The notes beneath the pieces are model-generated. The model did not search any database. It saw nothing but the letters and a program-made list of their open reading frames with translations, and was not told the origin of the DNA. Positions 1-5,283 of a stretch of DNA of 5,283 bases are shown piece after piece. Position 1 is the first letter of the stretch, and each line of letters opens with the position of its first letter. Source of the DNA: an uncultured Atopobium sp. (GTDB lineage: Bacteria; Actinomycetota; Coriobacteriia; Coriobacteriales; Atopobiaceae); assembly GCA_946647055.1 (NCBI GenBank), contig CAMPCT010000159.1, positions 1-5,283 on the forward strand. Direction: 5' to 3'. Position numbers and translations under genes: made by a program.

Positions 1-38
1 CGATGCTCTTCCCGTTCATCCACAGCAAGCTGGGCTAG
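1..38 (+). CDS. 3' end of an unidentified gene (partial)
   Basis: Only the last 11 full codons and a TAG stop (36-38) are present; the visible peptide is MLFPFIHSKLG. All eleven codons in this frame end in G or C, as expected for coding sequence in a GC-rich genome, and the other plus frames lack this pattern. The peptide is too short to assign a family. The hydrophobic stretch MLFPFI could belong to a membrane protein or a buried strand, but nothing decides this. The gene converges on msrC, and the repeat array starts about 20 bp after its stop. Confidence 0.55.
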   Translation, partial: MLFPFIHSKLG

Positions 39-58
39 GGTCGCCGGATCTCTACACC

Positions 59-151
59 GGGTACGGCTCCGTTTTTGCGAGCTGTACCGGGGCTGAGGGG
101 GCCTGCGGGGCCATCCGGGCCGGGTACGGCTCCGGAAAAGCGACCTGTACC
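59..151. repeat. Composite module A (unit 1 + insert 1 + unit 2)
   Basis: This 93-bp block matches the block at 182-274 in order and length, with about 10 differences by eye: four in the first unit, two in the 33-bp insert and four in the last unit. In both blocks the unit before the insert carries GCGAGC and the unit after it carries GGAAAAGCG. The middle unit at 152-181 differs from both types. This suggests duplication of a whole unit-insert-unit block. Unit 1 is unusual in having GTTTTTG where the others have GGAAAAG or GGAAATG. Confidence 0.75.
60..88 (+). other. Hairpin in repeat unit 1, possible weak terminator
   Basis: Bases 60-69 (GGTACGGCTC) pair with 79-88 (GAGCTGTACC) over ten positions; the only non-Watson-Crick pair is G65 with T83, a G-U wobble in plus-strand RNA. 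The nine-base loop contains five Ts (72-76). The Ts lie in the loop and not after the stem, so this is not a classical intrinsic terminator. It begins 22 bp after the stop of the upstream gene and may still mark or protect its 3' end. Confidence 0.4.
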
Positions 152-181
152 GGGTACGGCTCCGGAAATGCGACCTGTACC

Positions 182-274
182 GGGTACGGCTCCGGAAATG
201 CGAGCTGTACCGGGGCGGAGGGGGCCTCCGGGGCCATCCGGGCCGGGTACGGCTCCGGAAAAGCGCGCCCTACC
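182..274. repeat. Composite module B (unit 4 + insert 2 + unit 5)
   Basis: This is the second 93-bp copy of the unit-insert-unit block. The insert is GGCC-rich and differs from insert 1 at two positions. Unit 5 is degenerate at its right end (CGCGCCCTACC where other units have CGACCTGTACC or CGAGCTGTACC), and there it provides the TAG stop of msrC on the minus strand. Confidence 0.75.
183..211 (+). other. Hairpin in repeat unit 4
   Basis: The same ten-position stem as in unit 1 forms here: 183-192 with 202-211, again with one G-T/G-U pair, and a nine-base loop CGGAAATGC. Units 2 and 3 carry GACC in place of GAGC and so have an extra mismatch in the stem. Only the units preceding a 33-bp insert form the strong version. 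Confidence 0.4.
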
Positions 275-731
275 AGCCGACGCACTCCTCCAGCGCCGCC
301 ACGAGCGTCTCCAGCCCCTCGGCGTCATCAACCGAGAAGCGCTCCGGCGACGTGGAGTCGAGGTCGAGCACGGCCACCACTCCCCCGTTCGCGTGAATCG
401 GCACGACGACCTCGCTCCTCGAGGCGCTGTCGCAGGCGATGTGCCCCGGGAAGGCATGGACGTCGGGCACCAGCTGGGTCTGGTCAAGATCCCAGGCGGT
501 ACCACAGACTCCCCGCCCACGCGGGATCTCGACGCAGGCCACCTTGCCTTGGAAGGGTCCCAGCAGCAGGCGCGAGGGGTCGCCCTCGTCGACCAGATAG
601 AATCCAGCCCAGCTCACGTCGTCCATCTCCTGCATGATGAGCGCCGACACGTTGGCGAGCGCCGCCACCCGCGAGGGACAACCCTCAACAAGCGCCGCGG
701 CCTGCGCGGCCAGAAGACGGTAGTCGGTCAT
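270..731 (-). CDS. msrC: Free methionine-(R)-sulfoxide reductase (GAF-domain fRMsr)
   Basis: This 153-residue cytosolic enzyme reduces free L-methionine-R-sulfoxide to methionine, normally with thioredoxin as electron donor (YebR/MsrC family). The protein is essentially one GAF domain. It shows the family blocks LLLGPFQGKVAC (55-66), IPRGRGVCGTA (69-79), VPDVHAFPGHIACD (88-101), SRSEVVVPI (104-112) and VLDLDS (121-126). The three family cysteines are present at 66, 76 and 100. Their spacing of 10 and 24 equals that of Cys84, Cys94 and Cys118 in the E. coli enzyme, as I recall it; the last is the catalytic one. The ATG at 729-731 has GAGAGG six bases upstream, overlapping the end of the malic enzyme gene 11 bp away, so it is probably the last gene of the fumC operon. 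Its TAG stop falls inside the last repeat unit. Assignment is firm from the motifs. Confidence 0.93.
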   Translation of the reverse strand: MTDYRLLAAQAAALVEGCPSRVAALANVSALIMQEMDDVSWAGFYLVDEGDPSRLLLGPFQGKVACVEIPRGRGVCGTAWDLDQTQLVPDVHAFPGHIACDSASRSEVVVPIHANGGVVAVLDLDSTSPERFSVDDAEGLETLVAALEECVGW

Positions 732-742
732 CGCACGCCTCT

Positions 743-1896
743 CTACTCCACGCAGCTCGCGACGGCCTCGGCCACCGCATCAGCCACGCCACGGTCCAGC
801 GCCGACGGGATGATGTGACCGGGCCCCAGCTCGCCCTCGCGCACGTAGTCCGCGATGGCATGCGCCGCACGGACCTCCATCTCCTCGGTGATCTGCGGAG
901 CCCTCGCCGCCAGTGCCCCCTTGAAGATACCGGGGAACACCAGCACGTTGTTGATCTGGTTGGGGAAGTCGGACCGCCCGGTGGCCACGACCGCAGCACC
1001 TCCCGCCTGCGCCTCGTCGGGCATGATCTCGGGCACGGGGTTTGCCATGGCGAAGACGATCGGGTCCGGCGCCATCGAGGCCACCATCTCGCGCGTGACA
1101 AGGCCGGGGGCCGAGACGCCCACGAAGGCGTCGGCACCCACCAGCGCGTCGGCAAGGCTGCCGCTCACGTGGCCGCGGTTCGTCATCGCCGCGATCTCCT
1201 GCTTGGCCCAGTTCATGTCCTCGCGGCCCTCGACGATGGCGCCTTGCCGGTCGCAGACCACCACGTCGCCAAAGCCCATGTGCAGGAGCAGCCGCGTGAT
1301 GGCGAGACCCGCCGCGCCCGCGCCAGAGATGACGACGCGCATGTCTGCCGGCACACGTCCCGTGACCTTGGCCGCGTTGATGAGGCCGGCGGAGCACACG
1401 ACGGCTGTGCCGTGCTGGTCGTCGTGGAAGACGGGGATGTCGCAGAGCTCGCGCAGCCGACGCTCGATCTCGAAGCAGCGCGGCGCCGCGATGTCCTCGA
1501 GGTTGATGCCGCCAAAGCTCTTGGAGATGAGGTAGATGGTGCGCACGGCCTCGTCCACGTCGTGCGTGTCGACGCACAGCGGGAACGCGTCCACGTCACC
1601 AAACTCCTTGAAGAGCAGGCACTTCCCCTCCATGACGGGCATGCCAGCCGCCGGGCCGATGTCGCCCAGCCCCAGCACGGCCGTTCCGTCGGTGATGACG
1701 GCGACCAGGTTGTGCCGGCGCGTGAGGTCCCACGAGCGCTGGTAGTCCGCCTGGATGGCACGGCAGGGCTCGGCCACGCCCGGGGTGTAGAGCAGGGCGA
1801 GGTCCTCGGCCGTCCGCGCGTGGGCACGTGCCACGACCTCGATCTTGCCGGCAAGTTCCTCGTGCAGCGCAAGGCTGCGGGCGCTGATGTCGCTCA

Positions 1897-1897
<1 letters not shown>
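743..1897 (-). CDS. NAD(P)-dependent malic enzyme, short bacterial type
   Basis: This enzyme oxidatively decarboxylates L-malate to pyruvate and CO2, producing NADH or NADPH. At 384 residues it is the short YtsJ/MaeB-like form without the phosphotransacetylase-like tail of E. coli MaeB. The N-terminal malic domain has LYTPGVAEP with the catalytic Tyr37, and GKCLLFK with the probable catalytic Lys92. Metal ligands are expected in LEDIAAP (Glu134, Asp135) and HDDQHGTA (Asp159/160). The nucleotide-binding domain follows, with GAGAAG at 192-197, then ANPVPE (285-290) and the substrate-site QINN (314-317). Cofactor preference cannot be fixed by eye. The start is GTG at 1895-1897; its G is the last base of the fumC TAG stop (TAGTG), and GAGGAG at 1906-1911 lies eight bases upstream inside fumC. 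This arrangement favours translational coupling. Confidence 0.95.
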
Positions 1898-3282
<1,385 letters not shown>

Positions 3283-3284
3283 GT

Positions 3285-3293
3285 CTCCTCCTC
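3285..3293 (-). promoter_or_regulatory. Strong ribosome binding site of fumC
   Basis: The minus strand reads GAGGAGGAG, with a GGAGG core four bases before the ATG at 3282. It decides the start against the longer in-frame reading that would begin at 3402. Confidence 0.8.
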
Positions 3294-3314
3294 GCTCGGT
3301 TGGGCAACGTGACC

Positions 3315-3343
3315 ATGATAGCGTGACATGGGGCTGGACAAAG
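3315..3343 (-). promoter_or_regulatory. Candidate promoter of the fumC operon
   Basis: The minus strand has TATCAT at 3315-3320 as a -10 element, about 33 bp before the start codon. The -35 region falls inside the left arm of the adjacent palindrome. TTGTCC (3336-3341) is the best match but gives a 15-bp spacer; TTTGTC or CTTTGT give 16-17 bp with a poorer match. The -10 is plausible and the -35 is weak. Confidence 0.35.
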
Positions 3344-3366
3344 GTGCCTGTTACCTTTGTCCAGCC
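3332..3366. repeat. Perfect palindrome with 14-bp arms, REP-like element
   Basis: GGCTGGACAAAGGT (3332-3345) and ACCTTTGTCCAGCC (3353-3366) are exact reverse complements around the seven-base loop GCCTGTT. No T-run follows on either strand, so it is not a terminator by itself. It sits flush against the T-run of the eno terminator and reaches into the -35 region of fumC. The core GACAAAGGTGCCTGTTACCTT looks like dispersed REP-type palindromes that in many bacteria are moved by RAYT (IS200-like) transposases; that link is from memory and is an inference here. An operator role is the alternative. Confidence 0.7.
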
Positions 3367-3399
3367 AAAAAAGAGCCGCCCCTCGCGAGGAGGGGCGGC
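3367..3399 (-). terminator. Intrinsic terminator of eno
   Basis: On the minus strand a perfect 10-bp GC-rich stem (GCCGCCCCTC with GAGGGGCGGC, bases 3390-3399 and 3375-3384) encloses the five-base loop CTCGC. It is followed by TCTTTTTT, the T-run lying at 3367-3372. The stem begins 27 bases after the eno stop codon. This is a textbook rho-independent terminator and should separate eno from the fumC operon. Confidence 0.92.
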
Positions 3400-3426
3400 C
3401 ACGGTCGCACGTATGCGGGGCGACGA

Positions 3427-4719
<1,293 letters not shown>

Positions 4720-4760
4720 TCACACCTTTCTGTTGGATTGCGGACAATGAAGCTTGGGCA

Positions 4761-4791
4761 AGTATAGCGCCTTCCACACGGCCGCACCCAA
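4761..4791 (-). promoter_or_regulatory. Candidate promoter of eno
   Basis: The minus strand has TATACT (4761-4766), a close match to the -10 consensus, 44 bp before the start codon. TTGGGT (4786-4791) could serve as the -35 but leaves a 19-bp spacer, so recognition may rest mainly on the -10. It is in the right place for a short leader of roughly 35-40 nt. Confidence 0.45.
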
Positions 4792-4835
4792 AAGGGGCGG
4801 ACGTTGGGGCAGGTCCTCACACGCACGCCACCGCA

Positions 4836-4851
4836 CGATGCGGCGGCATCG
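4836..4851. other. Small inverted repeat in the eno-serC intergenic region
   Basis: CGATGC (4836-4841) and GCATCG (4846-4851) are exact inverted repeats around GGCG. An overlapping alternative pairs CCGCA (4831-4835) with TGCGG (4839-4843). It lies between the two divergent promoter candidates and upstream of both predicted transcripts, so an operator is possible, but short inverted repeats arise easily in GC-rich DNA. Confidence 0.25.
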
Positions 4852-4889
4852 CGACAAAGTGCTAACAGTTGGGAACATGAGGGCGTTTC

Positions 4890-4920
4890 TTGTCTCCCCC
4901 ACCCGCGAAGGGGCTATTCT
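4890..4920 (+). promoter_or_regulatory. Candidate promoter of serC
   Basis: TATTCT (4915-4920) is a reasonable -10, and TTGTCT (4890-4895) a partial -35 match with a 19-bp spacer. A start near 4927 would give a leader of roughly 48 nt before the serC ATG. The long spacer lowers confidence. Confidence 0.35.
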
Positions 4921-4974
4921 GGGAATGTCTGCCCCTGCAGGCACATCGTTCGACGAGTGAAATGGAGCTTCACA

Positions 4975-5283
4975 ATGGCACGGGTCTACAACTTCTCCGC
5001 CGGTCCCGCCGTGCTCCCCGAGGAGGTCCTCGAGGAGTGCCGCGAAGAGATGCTCGACTACCGCGGCTGCGGCATGTCCGTCATGGAGATGAGCCATCGA
5101 TCTTCCGTCTTCCAGCAGATCATCGACGAGGCCGAGGCCGACCTGCGCTCCCTCATGGGCATCCCCGACAACTACAAGGTCCTCTTCCTGCAGGGTGGCG
5201 CCTCCCAGCAGTTCTCGGCCGTGCCCATGAACCTGTGCGGCCTGCCCGGCGCCTCCCGCAAGGCCGACTACATCATCACCGGC
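4975..5283 (+). CDS. serC: Phosphoserine aminotransferase, N-terminal part (truncated by window end)
   Basis: SerC is a PLP enzyme that transaminates 3-phosphohydroxypyruvate with glutamate to O-phosphoserine, the second step of serine synthesis from 3-phosphoglycerate; it can also act in pyridoxal phosphate synthesis. The first 103 residues are present. They show the family N-terminus [12 protein letters not shown] (4-15), [10 protein letters not shown] (34-43) with the substrate-binding His41-Arg42, and [10 protein letters not shown] (71-80), whose GGAS loop holds the PLP phosphate. The PLP lysine lies beyond the window. The ATG has GGAG (4964-4967) seven bases upstream. It is divergent from eno across 258 bp. 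Serine biosynthesis is more likely than another class V aminotransferase because all N-terminal SerC motifs match. Confidence 0.95.
   Translation, partial: MARVYNFSAGPAVLPEEVLEECREEMLDYRGCGMSVMEMSHRSSVFQQIIDEAEADLRSLMGIPDNYKVLFLQGGASQQFSAVPMNLCGLPGASRKADYIITG

Larger units (their letters stand above)
59..274. repeat. Structured tandem repeat array, 30-bp units with two 33-bp inserts
   Basis: Five 30-bp units start at 59, 122, 152, 182 and 245. Each begins GGGTACGGCTCCG, and the first four end in TGTACC. Units 1-2 and units 4-5 are separated by 33-bp inserts (89-121 and 212-244); units 2, 3 and 4 abut directly. The order is therefore 30-33-30-30-30-33-30, total 216 bp. Unit ends are inverted (GGTAC...GTACC), so each unit can fold and each junction reads GTACCGGGTAC. 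The array fills the space between two converging genes, and its last unit overlaps the msrC stop codon. It resembles short interspersed palindromic elements (REP/BIME-like) more than a gene. A role in 3'-end formation or RNA protection is inferred from position only. Confidence 0.85.

Noticed and set aside
59..274. CRISPR array (30-bp repeats with 33-bp spacers)
   Set aside because: The lengths look tempting, but the two 33-bp inserts are nearly identical to each other, three units abut with no spacer, and there are no cas genes in the window.
75..818. 247-residue plus-strand frame through the repeats and opposite msrC
   Set aside because: It is open because the repeats are triplet-phased and the rest is antisense to msrC. 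The collagen-like look (GPAGPSGPG) comes from GC-rich repeat DNA.
3283..3402. 40-residue N-terminal extension of fumarase
   Set aside because: It is in frame but would be translated from the eno terminator and the palindrome, has no family resemblance, and the ATG at 3282 has a strong ribosome site and the normal fumarase N-terminus.
4975..5097. Minus-strand open frame overlapping the serC start
   Set aside because: It lies opposite unmistakable SerC codons and across the intergenic region, with no recognisable protein family.

Overview
The window is GC-rich bacterial chromosome carrying ordinary central-metabolism genes with strong Shine-Dalgarno sites. Gene content, base composition and protein style suggest a high-GC anaerobic actinobacterium, most likely of the Coriobacteriia (Olsenella/Atopobium/Collinsella type). 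That placement is inferred from overall resemblance and was not tested by any search.

Layout. Bases 1-38 are the last codons of an unidentified plus-strand gene. Bases 59-274 hold a compact array of 30-bp units with two 33-bp inserts. It lies between the converging 3' ends of that gene and of msrC. A minus-strand cluster follows, transcribed from about 3310 down to 270: fumC (class II fumarase), a small malic enzyme and msrC (free methionine-R-sulfoxide reductase). The fumC stop overlaps the malic enzyme start (TAGTG), and only 11 bp separate malic enzyme from msrC, so this looks like one operon. A clear intrinsic terminator and a perfect 14-bp-arm palindrome occupy the gap between fumC and the upstream minus-strand gene eno (enolase). 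Beyond eno is a divergent promoter region, then the start of serC (phosphoserine aminotransferase) on the plus strand, cut by the window end.

How the genes fit together. Fumarase and malic enzyme can run fumarate to malate to pyruvate plus CO2 and NAD(P)H. The third product repairs oxidised free methionine using thioredoxin, which is ultimately charged by NADPH. Enolase makes phosphoenolpyruvate from 2-phosphoglycerate. SerC draws on the same lower-glycolysis pool by taking 3-phosphoglycerate-derived phosphohydroxypyruvate to serine.

The coding genes are conventional. The features that deserve a second look are the structured repeat array at 59-274 and the mobile-looking palindrome at 3332-3366. 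I did not find an evident new enzymatic or defence system.
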